A stretch of 9,182 nt of DNA from Burkholderiaceae bacterium. GTDB taxonomy: Bacteria; Pseudomonadota; Gammaproteobacteria; Burkholderiales; Burkholderiaceae. The position numbers and the translations under genes were made by a program. The DNA lies in the NCBI GenBank assembly GCA_023253905.1, contig JALREG010000142.1:1-9182 (forward strand), written 5' to 3'. The notes under the pieces are model-generated. The model saw nothing but the letters and a program-made list of their open reading frames with translations. It searched no databases and had not been told where the DNA came from. Of the stretch, positions 1-5,731 are shown in pieces (within the stretch, counting starts at the first letter, position 1; each line of letters begins with the position of its first letter).

Positions 1-43
1 TGAGGCGCGTCCCGCACTCGACCCGCAGCGTCAGTTTCTCGCG

Positions 44-808
44 ATGGGCCTCGCCAAGCGCATCATTCCTTGTCTCGATGTGGACGCTGGCCGTGTGGTC
101 AAGGGCGTTCGCTTCGTAGACATCCGGGATGCCGGTGATCCGGTGGAAATTGCGCGTCGCTACGATGCCCAGGGCGCCGATGAGATTACGTTCCTCGATA
201 TCACGGCCAGCAGCGACGAACGTGCCACGATGGTGGATGTGGTCCAGCAGGTGGCGGCCCAGGTCTTCATTCCCCTCACGGTCGGCGGCGGAATCCGCGA
301 ACTGGCCGACGTCCGTCGCATGCTCGGCGCGGGCGCCGACAAGGTCGGCATCAACACGGCCGCCGTGCACAACCCGGAATTCGTGCGCGCTGCCAGCGAC
401 AAATATGGCTCGCAGTGCATCGTGGTCGCGATAGACGCACGCGCGCGCGCCGATGGTCGCGGCTGGGAGGTATTCACGCATGGAGGACGTCGCGGCACGG
501 GCCTCGACGCTGTCGCCTGGGCCGCGCGCATGGCCGCGCTCGGTGCCGGCGAGATTTTACTCACCAGCATGGATCGGGATGGAACCCGCCAGGGGTTTGA
601 CCTGGGTCTCACCCGCGCGGTGGCCGATGCGGTCGGCATCCCGGTGATTGCTTCCGGGGGGGTCGGTGGTCTCGAGCATCTGGCGGAGGGCGTGACCGAG
701 GGGCGTGCCGATGCCGTGCTCGCGGCAAGCATTTTTCACTTTGGCGAATTCACCGTTGCGCAGGCCAAGCGGCTGATGGCCGATCGCGGTATTCCGGTGC
801 GGCAATGA
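44..808 (+). CDS. hisF: Imidazole glycerol phosphate synthase cyclase subunit HisF
   Basis: HisF is the cyclase half of imidazole glycerol phosphate synthase. With ammonia from HisH it converts PRFAR to imidazole glycerol phosphate and AICAR in cytosolic histidine synthesis. The 254-residue protein has the usual family length for a (beta/alpha)8 barrel. It opens with [19 protein letters not shown], which holds the first catalytic Asp (D12). The second catalytic Asp is D131 in VVAIDAR. Phosphate-binding segments are visible as LTVGGGIR (about 79-86) and VIASGGVGG (about 201-209), and the SMDRDGT motif is at 175-181. The ATG at 44 fits the family N-terminus, although the frame stays open upstream to base 2 and no clear Shine-Dalgarno is visible. 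Its stop overlaps the hisI start (ATGA). The TGA at bases 1-3 could end an upstream hisA, but too little sequence is present to say. Confidence 0.98.
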   Translation: MGLAKRIIPCLDVDAGRVVKGVRFVDIRDAGDPVEIARRYDAQGADEITFLDITASSDERATMVDVVQQVAAQVFIPLTVGGGIRELADVRRMLGAGADKVGINTAAVHNPEFVRAASDKYGSQCIVVAIDARARADGRGWEVFTHGGRRGTGLDAVAWAARMAALGAGEILLTSMDRDGTRQGFDLGLTRAVADAVGIPVIASGGVGGLEHLAEGVTEGRADAVLAASIFHFGEFTVAQAKRLMADRGIPVRQ

Positions 809-1218
809 GTGAGCCCACACAAGCGGCGAATGCCTCCGCGGGCTGGCTCGATGAAGTGCGCTGGGATACCGCAGGTCTGGTGCCCGCCATTGCCCAGGAT
901 GCGAAGAGCGGGCGGGTACTGATGGTTGCCTGGATGAATCGCGAGGCCTTGGCAGAAACCGCCGACACGGGGCGCGCGGTCTACTGGTCGCGCTCGCGCG
1001 GACGGCTCTGGCGCAAGGGCGAAGAATCGGGGCACAGCCAGCGGGTGCATGAAATCCGCCTCGACTGTGACGGCGATGTGGTGCTGCTTTCAATCGAGCA
1101 GGCGGGCGACATCGCCTGTCACACAGGCCGTCAGTCATGTTTTTTCAGCCGCCTCGAGGCTGGTGGCTGGGTGGCGGTTGACCCCGTGCTGAAAGATCCG
1201 GAGCTGATCTACCGATGA
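805..1218 (+). CDS. hisI: Phosphoribosyl-AMP cyclohydrolase HisI
   Basis: HisI opens the purine ring of phosphoribosyl-AMP to give ProFAR in the third step of histidine synthesis. This 137-residue, stand-alone HisI has the full signature: [11 protein letters not shown] (69-79), the metal-binding DCDGD (88-92) with D88, D90 and D92 as probable Mg ligands, and the zinc-ligand cysteines C89, C105 (in CHTG) and C112. It is not fused to HisE, unlike the enterobacterial HisIE, and this separation is normal in betaproteobacteria. The ATG lies in an ATGA overlap with the hisF stop and its own stop overlaps the hisE ATG, so the three are probably translated in a coupled way. The first 15 residues or so are a variable leader before the conserved core. 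Confidence 0.97.
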   Translation: MSEPTQAANASAGWLDEVRWDTAGLVPAIAQDAKSGRVLMVAWMNREALAETADTGRAVYWSRSRGRLWRKGEESGHSQRVHEIRLDCDGDVVLLSIEQAGDIACHTGRQSCFFSRLEAGGWVAVDPVLKDPELIYR

Positions 1219-1625
1219 ACACCCCCCGGTCGGATGCGGCCCAGTCCATTCACCCCGACCGCACCCAGGCGGCCGAGCCTGCCGCCGAAGCGGTGCTTGC
1301 GCGCCTGGCCGCGGTCATCGAGTCGCGCAAAGGAACCGATCCGGGCAGCTCCTATGTCGCACGGCTGCTCGCGCGCGCGCCCGATTCGGTGCTCAAGAAA
1401 ATCGGCGAGGAAGCCACTGAAACCGTGATGGCCGCCAAGGATGGCGAGCGCGAGCGCATCGTTGCCGAGACCGCCGACCTGTGGTTTCACTGCCTGGTGA
1501 TGCTCGCTCACTTTGGGCTGGGACCTGATGATGTACTTGCCGAACTCGCGCGCCGGGAAGGGCTGTCGGGTCTGGAGGAGAAAGCCCTCAGGAAGGCAAT
1601 CGCTCGTGAAGGAGAACAGGCTTGA
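1215..1625 (+). CDS. hisE: Phosphoribosyl-ATP pyrophosphatase HisE
   Basis: HisE hydrolyses phosphoribosyl-ATP to phosphoribosyl-AMP and pyrophosphate, the second step of histidine synthesis. It belongs to the all-alpha MazG-like NTP pyrophosphohydrolase fold. The core is clear: [14 protein letters not shown] (27-40), SYVARLL (46-52), [16 protein letters not shown] (61-76) with the metal-binding EExxE pattern, and [13 protein letters not shown] (85-97) with the second acidic cluster. The protein is 136 residues, somewhat long for the family because of a polar, Ala-rich N-terminal leader of about 25 residues. The ATG at 1215 is kept because it forms an ATGA overlap with the hisI stop. Its own stop overlaps the next gene's start as TTGA. 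Confidence 0.96.
   Translation: MNTPRSDAAQSIHPDRTQAAEPAAEAVLARLAAVIESRKGTDPGSSYVARLLARAPDSVLKKIGEEATETVMAAKDGERERIVAETADLWFHCLVMLAHFGLGPDDVLAELARREGLSGLEEKALRKAIAREGEQA
1609..1614 (+). promoter_or_regulatory. Ribosome binding site of the HIT gene
   Basis: AAGGAG lies inside the 3' end of hisE, 7 bases before the TTG at 1622. This strong Shine-Dalgarno at standard spacing is what decides for the TTG start. The nearby ATG at 1629 is out of frame with the HIT protein. Confidence 0.75.
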
Positions 1626-1975
1626 AGCATGATTGCATCTTTTGCCGCATCGTTCGGGGTGAGATCCCTGCGAAGAAGGTCTACGAGGACGACGACATCC
1701 TCGCGTTTCACGACATCAACCCGAGTGCGCCGGTGCATGTCCTCATGATTCCGAAATTGCACCTGGAAAACCTCTATGACGCGGATTTGTCACATCAGAC
1801 GCTGATCGGAAAGCTGTTTGGAATGGCTGGCGTGTTGGCTCGTGAGCAGGGGCTGCATGACGGCTTCAGGGTCATTGTCAACAACGGCAGGGTCGGCAGG
1901 CAGGAGGTGTATCATCTCCACGTCCACGTGCTGGGCGGACCCGAACCGCTGGGCTCGGGCAATTTGCGCCGCTGA
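1622..1975 (+). CDS. hinT: HIT-family (HinT-like) purine nucleotide phosphoramidase
   Basis: This is a small cytosolic histidine-triad hydrolase of the HINT branch. Such proteins cleave adenosine 5'-phosphoramidates and aminoacyl-adenylate-like compounds to AMP. The 117-residue length matches HinT (about 119 in E. coli). The start [23 protein letters not shown] is typical, with the CxxC pair at C5 and C8. The triad [11 protein letters not shown] gives H98-x-H100-x-H102, with H100 the expected nucleophile and a fourth conserved His at H39 in [10 protein letters not shown]. The start codon is TTG, overlapping the hisE stop as TTGA and backed by AAGGAG. A HIT gene between hisE and tatA is a recurrent arrangement in betaproteobacteria. 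The physiological substrate cannot be read from the sequence. Confidence 0.93.
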   Translation: MKHDCIFCRIVRGEIPAKKVYEDDDILAFHDINPSAPVHVLMIPKLHLENLYDADLSHQTLIGKLFGMAGVLAREQGLHDGFRVIVNNGRVGRQEVYHLHVHVLGGPEPLGSGNLRR

Positions 1976-2002
1976 GCCGGCATCACCAGGAGCAAGGAAC
2001 AA

Positions 2003-2269
2003 ATGGGAGCGATGAGCATCTGGCACTGGCTGATCGTGCTCGTGATCATCATGCTGATCTTCGGCACCAAAAAGCTGAAGAACATCGGCTCTGATCTCGG
2101 CGGAGCAGTCAAGGGCTTCAAAGAAGGCATGAAAGACGGCGCAGACAAAGCGGCCGCCGACGCGCAGGCGCCGGCGCAACCGCCGCCGGCGGCTGCGCCC
2201 ACGCAGCAAGTCCCGCCCGCGCAGGTGGCTGCGCGGACCATCGACGTGGAAGCCAAGGAAAAGCACTGA
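2003..2269 (+). CDS. tatA: Twin-arginine translocase subunit TatA
   Basis: TatA multimerises in the inner membrane to form the conducting element of the Tat system, which exports folded proteins carrying twin-arginine signals. The 88-residue protein has one N-terminal membrane helix (about residues 5-20, [16 protein letters not shown]). Next come the FGTKKL hinge (20-25) and the amphipathic helix (about 26-44, [19 protein letters not shown]). The cytoplasmic tail is low-complexity and Ala/Pro/Gln-rich (about 50-78), ending in charged residues. The ATG at 2003 fits the family start MGxxSIWHWL. An ATG at 2012 is a weaker alternative. AGGAG and AAGGA lie just upstream (1988-1998). It follows the HIT gene by 27 bases. 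A terminator-like hairpin follows 26 bases after the stop. Confidence 0.96.
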   Translation: MGAMSIWHWLIVLVIIMLIFGTKKLKNIGSDLGGAVKGFKEGMKDGADKAAADAQAPAQPPPAAAPTQQVPPAQVAARTIDVEAKEKH

Positions 2270-2295
2270 CGGGCTGCGCGCCCGGTCTCTGACAG

Positions 2296-2328
2296 GCGAG
2301 CGGCTGGCGAAGCCGCTCGCTTCGTTTT
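2296..2328 (+). terminator. Intrinsic terminator-like hairpin between tatA and tatB
   Basis: A perfect 10-bp GC-rich stem (GCGAGCGGCT at 2296-2305 paired with AGCCGCTCGC at 2311-2320) closes a 5-base loop (GGCGA) and is followed by TTCGTTTTG. This is the standard intrinsic-terminator shape, though the T-run is interrupted by CG. Because tatB and tatC follow on the same strand, partial termination is more likely than a true operon end. A weaker 5-bp hairpin (2270-2284) precedes it. Confidence 0.7.
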
Positions 2329-2361
2329 GAGCGCCGTGCTCGCGCTGCCCCCGAGCCCCGC

Positions 2362-2796
2362 ATGTTCGACTTCGGATTCAGCGAGATGGCCGTCACCGCG
2401 CTGGTAGCGCTGATGGTGTTAGGCCCCGAGCGCCTGCCCCGGGTGGCGCGTCAGGTTGGTCAGTGGTTGGGCAAGCTTCAACGCTATGTGACCGATGTGA
2501 AAGCCGATATCAATCGGCAGATGGATCTGGAAGATCTGCGTAAGCTCCAGACCGAGGTCACCACCGCTGCTCGCGAGGTGGAGTCCTCGGTTAAATCCGT
2601 GGTCGATGGTGCGCAGGCGCAGTTCGATTCACTCGCGTCATCGTTCGAGGGTGATGCCAAACCCGCCGAGCCGGTGACCGACTGGGACCGCATCTACGCC
2701 GTCCGTCGCTCGCGTGACCGCATCCGCGATCGCCGGATCGAGCGCGACCGCGAACTCAAACGCAAGCGCCCGAAGCGGCGTTTCTACCGGAGCTGA
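2362..2796 (+). CDS. tatB: Twin-arginine translocase subunit TatB
   Basis: TatB pairs with TatC in the inner membrane to form the receptor for twin-arginine signal peptides. The 144-residue protein begins MFDFGFSEM, including the conserved polar Glu (E8) in the membrane helix (about 5-20). It continues with the GPERLP hinge (21-26) and a long amphipathic, partly coiled-coil-like helical region (about 28-90). The C-terminus (about 113-143) is strikingly Arg/Lys-rich, with repeated RDR/RIR-type patches. The MFD start and GPxRLP distinguish it from TatA. The ATG at 2362 fits the family, but no good Shine-Dalgarno is visible ahead of it. The gene is separated from tatA by 92 bases carrying the hairpin at 2296-2328. 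It is followed closely by tatC. Confidence 0.95.
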   Translation: MFDFGFSEMAVTALVALMVLGPERLPRVARQVGQWLGKLQRYVTDVKADINRQMDLEDLRKLQTEVTTAAREVESSVKSVVDGAQAQFDSLASSFEGDAKPAEPVTDWDRIYAVRRSRDRIRDRRIERDRELKRKRPKRRFYRS

Positions 2797-2801
2797 GTGC
2801 A

Positions 2802-3713
2802 TTGCCCATGCCCCAGGAAGAAAGCTTCATCTCGCATCTGGTCGAGCTGCGTGACCGGCTGATCAAGTCGCTGATCCTCGTCTTGATCATGTTCGGCGTG
2901 TGCTTCTATTTTTCGCGCGACATCATGTGGTTCCTGTCGCTGCCGCTTTATGAAGCCATGCCCCCGGGCGCCAAGCCGGTATTCCTCGCAGGCGAGGGCG
3001 CATTCTTCACGCTCACCAAGGTGGCGTTCCTCTCGGCGTTACTGTTTTCACTGCCCTGGGTGCTTTACCAGGCCTGGGCGTTCGTTGCGCCGGGGCTCTA
3101 TGAACATGAGAAGCGATTTGCGTTGCCGCTCATCATGTCAAGTGTGTTTTTTCTGGTGGTCGGGATCGGGTTCGCCTACATGTTCGTGCTGCCCGCTGCC
3201 TACAAGTTTTTCTTCTCGTTTGCCGAGGGCACCGGTGCCGAGATCATGCAGGACCTGCAGAAGTACTGGGACTTCACCCTGGCGATTTTCTTCGGCTTCG
3301 GGGTGGCTTTCGAGGTGCCGGTGGTGGAGATGCTGCTGGTCAAGCTTGGCATGGTCACCCAGCAGCAGCTGCGCGACGTTCGTCGATATGTGATTGTGGG
3401 TGCATTCGTGGCGGCGGCCATTCTTACGCCGCCCGATGTGCTGAGCCAGTTCATGCTCGCCATTCCGCTCATCCTGCTCTACGAACTGGGCATTTACCTG
3501 GCTGGATTCATCAAGGCCTACAGCCGCAAACCGGAGAGCACGGAGTCCGATGCCGCCAAGGCGGAGCCTCCGGCATCCGAAGGCGCTGCCGCAGGCTCCT
3601 CAGCCGATTCCGGTACGGGGGGTGCGGTCAGTGCGGCGCCCGCCGAACCGATGGCTGCCCCCGCCGGTGCATCGGGCTCCCCCAGTCCTTCGCCTGACAA
3701 GCCGCCGGGCTGA
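2802..3713 (+). CDS. tatC: Twin-arginine translocase subunit TatC
   Basis: TatC is the six-helix inner-membrane core of the Tat receptor that binds the twin-arginine motif. Visible signatures are EESFISHLVELRDRL (6-20), the first periplasmic loop and second helix (about 50-90), the VAPGLYEHEKR motif (95-105) with the key cytoplasmic Glu E103, and FGFGVAFEVPV (164-174) with intramembrane Glu E171. LTPPDVLSQFMLAIPLILLYE (208-228) leads into the last helix, which ends near 239. The 303-residue length is above the usual 250-260 because of a roughly 60-residue Ala/Pro/Ser/Gly-rich tail (about 243-303). TTG at 2802 has GGAG 9 bases upstream. ATG at 2808, two codons later, is the alternative start with poorer spacing. 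The gene converges on the next one with 9 bases between stops. Confidence 0.95.
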   Translation: MPMPQEESFISHLVELRDRLIKSLILVLIMFGVCFYFSRDIMWFLSLPLYEAMPPGAKPVFLAGEGAFFTLTKVAFLSALLFSLPWVLYQAWAFVAPGLYEHEKRFALPLIMSSVFFLVVGIGFAYMFVLPAAYKFFFSFAEGTGAEIMQDLQKYWDFTLAIFFGFGVAFEVPVVEMLLVKLGMVTQQQLRDVRRYVIVGAFVAAAILTPPDVLSQFMLAIPLILLYELGIYLAGFIKAYSRKPESTESDAAKAEPPASEGAAAGSSADSGTGGAVSAAPAEPMAAPAGASGSPSPSPDKPPG

Positions 3714-3722
3714 GACTTGTGT

Positions 3723-4469
3723 TCAGACAGGATTCGGATCGTCGATGAATTGCTGCTCGAGGCCCAGCGCTTGCGCGGCCGCCTGCGCGAGGGCCTGTAC
3801 GCCATAGCGTTCGGTGGCGTGATGGCCGGCAGCGAAATAGACCAGGCCGAGTTCACGCGCCAGATGCGTGGTGCGCTCTGAAATTTCGCCGCTCACAAAG
3901 GCATCAGCGCCTGATTTAGCGGCTTCAACAATCATGTCCTGTGCGGCCCCGGTACACCATGCGATGCGCCGGATCGGTCGATCGAGCGTGCCGACCATGA
4001 CCGGCGTCTGCCCCAGCCGACGCTTGAGGTGGGCAGCAACCTCGCGCGCGTCCCGCCGGTCTGGAAGCTGGTGCCAGCTGACCAGGTCGTATTCGCCCAG
4101 CCGCCCGTCGGTTTGCCAGCCCAGGCGACGGGCGAGTTGGGCGTTGTTACCCAGTTCAGCATGCGCATCAAGCGGCAGGTGGTAGGCAAACAGATGAATG
4201 CCCGCCTCGAGGAGCTCGCGCACCCGTGACAGTTGGGTGCCGACGAGGCGCGGATCTTCGCCTCGCCAGAACCAGCCGTGATGGACCAGCAAGGCGTCGG
4301 CGCGTGCGGCTCGCGCTGCCTTCACAAGTGCCAGACTCGCAGTGACCCCACAGACGAGCCGGCGAATCGGGCGCGTTCCTTCCGCCTGCAGACCGTTTGG
4401 GCAATAATCCTTGAAGCGGTTGGTCTCGAGCGTGGCGTCCAGCCAGTCGCCGAGCGTCCGTGCGCTCAC
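3723..4469 (-). CDS. NIF3/YbgI-family dinuclear metal-binding protein
   Basis: This is a NIF3-like protein, often labelled GTP cyclohydrolase 1 type 2 homologue. Its true cellular role is poorly defined. E. coli YbgI is a toroidal hexamer with a dinuclear metal site. Read from the GTG at 4469 the protein has 248 residues, the family length. It begins with ARTLGDWLDATLE and FKDYCPNGLQAEG (19-31), the classic NIF3 N-terminus. Expected metal ligands are present: H63 and H64 in LVHHGWFW, D101 in YHLPLDAH, and H216 and E220 in GHHATE. The GEISE segment (194-198) is also typical. The frame stays open upstream to 4904, but that sequence is antisense to the protease gene and not NIF3-like. GTG at 4478 is an alternative start. 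The gene is divergent from the protease gene, 52 bases away. Confidence 0.93.
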   Translation of the reverse strand: MSARTLGDWLDATLETNRFKDYCPNGLQAEGTRPIRRLVCGVTASLALVKAARAARADALLVHHGWFWRGEDPRLVGTQLSRVRELLEAGIHLFAYHLPLDAHAELGNNAQLARRLGWQTDGRLGEYDLVSWHQLPDRRDAREVAAHLKRRLGQTPVMVGTLDRPIRRIAWCTGAAQDMIVEAAKSGADAFVSGEISERTTHLARELGLVYFAAGHHATERYGVQALAQAAAQALGLEQQFIDDPNPV

Positions 4470-4521
4470 GCTTCTCACACCTGATCGGGTGGCTGTGCCG
4501 CCCGTTTTTGTTTCGGCTTTC

Positions 4522-5700
4522 ATGCTCAGAAAACTCTGGTTGCTGTTTGCGCAGACGGTTGTCGTCGTCCTTGCGATTGTTTTCGTGATCGCGACGCTGC
4601 GGCCCGAGTGGCTGCCGCGACGGCTGTCGTGGCCCGCCGCGCTGACCGGTGGTGCCGGCGGTGCGAGCGGGTCCACCGAGGCGCCACGTGAGGCGGCGAT
4701 TGTGTCATACGCGTTTGCCGCGCAGCGTGCGATGCCTGCGGTGGTCAACATCCACACCACGCGCGCCGGACGCCTCCCCCCCGGCCATCCCATGACCGAC
4801 CCCTCGGTGAGACGGTTTTTCGGCGAGCCCGTGCCGCCCGATCGGCAGCCGTGGAGCAATCTCGGATCTGGGGTACTGGTGGGCCGCGATGGCCACATCC
4901 TCACCAGTCACCATGTGGTGGAGTCCGCCGATGGCATCGTGGTGTTGCTTGCCGACGGCGCGCGCGAACGCGCAAGGCTGGTCGGTAGCGATCCGGAAAC
5001 CGATCTCGCGGTGCTGAAGATCGAGCGGCGTGATTTGCCGGGAATCGAATTCGGTGATTCCGAGTCGCTCCGAATCGGCGATGTGGTGCTTGCGATCGGC
5101 AATCCCTTTGGTGTCGGGCAGTCGGTCACCATGGGCATTGTGGGTGCCCTGGGCCGCAGTCAGCTCGGCATCAATACGTTCGAGAATTTCATCCAGACCG
5201 ACGCTGCGATCAATCCGGGGAATTCGGGTGGCGCGCTGGTCGATGTTCGTGGCCGGCTGATCGGCATCAACACCGCGATCTACTCGCGAAGCGGTGCGCC
5301 GGGTTCACTGGGCATCGGCTTTGCAACGCCGATCTCCACGGCGCGGCTGGTGCTGGAACAGATTCTTCGCGACGGAGCGGTCACGCGGGGCTACATCGGC
5401 GTCGAGCCGCAGGACCTGACCCCGGAGCTCGTCGAAGCATTCAGGCTTGCCCGCCGCAGCGGCGCGCTGATTGCGTCGGTCATTCGGAACGGTCCGGCTG
5501 AGCGGGCGGGCGTACGACCCGGCGATATTCTGGTGGCGGTCGAGGGGCAGACGGTTACGGGCACCACGGCCATGCTGAACGCCATCGCCGGACTGGTGCC
5601 CGGGGCGCGCGCACGACTGAAGCTGGTGCGTGAAGGGCGCGAACTCGAAGTCACCGTGACCGTGGGCAAGCGCCCTCAGCCGGGCAGCCGCCGCGAGTAG
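4522..5700 (+). CDS. Membrane-anchored HtrA/DegS-like serine protease with one PDZ domain
   Basis: This is a trypsin-fold serine protease of the HtrA family, acting in periplasmic protein quality control or envelope stress sensing. From ATG 4522 it has 392 residues. It has one N-terminal membrane helix (about 5-26, LWLLFAQTVVVVLAIVFVI) with no obvious signal-peptidase site, so it is probably a membrane anchor with the rest periplasmic. The protease domain (about 60-280) has the triad H131 (SHHVVESA), D161 (DPETDLAVLKI) and S235 (NPGNSGGALVD). A single PDZ domain follows (about 288-382; GYIGVEP, GPAERAGVRPGDIL). One PDZ plus an anchor gives DegS-like architecture rather than DegP, which has two PDZ domains and a cleaved signal. 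An in-frame ATG at 4411 would add 37 residues overlapping the NIF3 gene. The 4522 start is preferred because the anchor then begins MLRKLWLL. Confidence 0.93.
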   Translation: MLRKLWLLFAQTVVVVLAIVFVIATLRPEWLPRRLSWPAALTGGAGGASGSTEAPREAAIVSYAFAAQRAMPAVVNIHTTRAGRLPPGHPMTDPSVRRFFGEPVPPDRQPWSNLGSGVLVGRDGHILTSHHVVESADGIVVLLADGARERARLVGSDPETDLAVLKIERRDLPGIEFGDSESLRIGDVVLAIGNPFGVGQSVTMGIVGALGRSQLGINTFENFIQTDAAINPGNSGGALVDVRGRLIGINTAIYSRSGAPGSLGIGFATPISTARLVLEQILRDGAVTRGYIGVEPQDLTPELVEAFRLARRSGALIASVIRNGPAERAGVRPGDILVAVEGQTVTGTTAMLNAIAGLVPGARARLKLVREGRELEVTVTVGKRPQPGSRRE

Positions 5701-5731
5701 GGCCTGATGACGGTTTGCCCTGCCTCAGGCC
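5701..5731. terminator. Inverted repeat at the convergent gene ends
   Basis: GGCCTGA (5701-5707) and TCAGGCC (5725-5731) form a perfect 7-bp inverted repeat around a 17-base loop. It starts directly after the protease stop, and its right arm contains the stop codon of the opposing fusion gene. The position between two converging genes suits a bidirectional transcription stop. There is no T-run on either strand and the loop is long, so termination is only a possibility. Confidence 0.3.

Noticed and set aside
1..43. TGA at 1-3 as the stop codon of an upstream hisA
   Set aside because: Position and operon order suit it, but no coding sequence before it is present in the window.
438..451. Alternating CG repeat inside hisF
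   Set aside because: It encodes ordinary Arg/Ala codons in a variable loop of hisF and is explained by high GC content.
160..1138. Overlapping - strand frames of about 190 residues opposite hisF and hisI
   Set aside because: They oppose well-identified genes, have Ser/Pro/Arg-rich shadow composition, and no ribosome site or family motif was seen.
2270..2284. Small CGGGC/GCCCG hairpin after tatA as a terminator
   Set aside because: It has only five base pairs and no T-run. The stronger hairpin at 2296-2328 explains the region better.
4470..4904. Long N-terminal extension of the NIF3-like protein
   Set aside because: The frame is open, but this part is antisense to the protease gene, is low in family likeness, and the NIF3 fold begins at about 4469.
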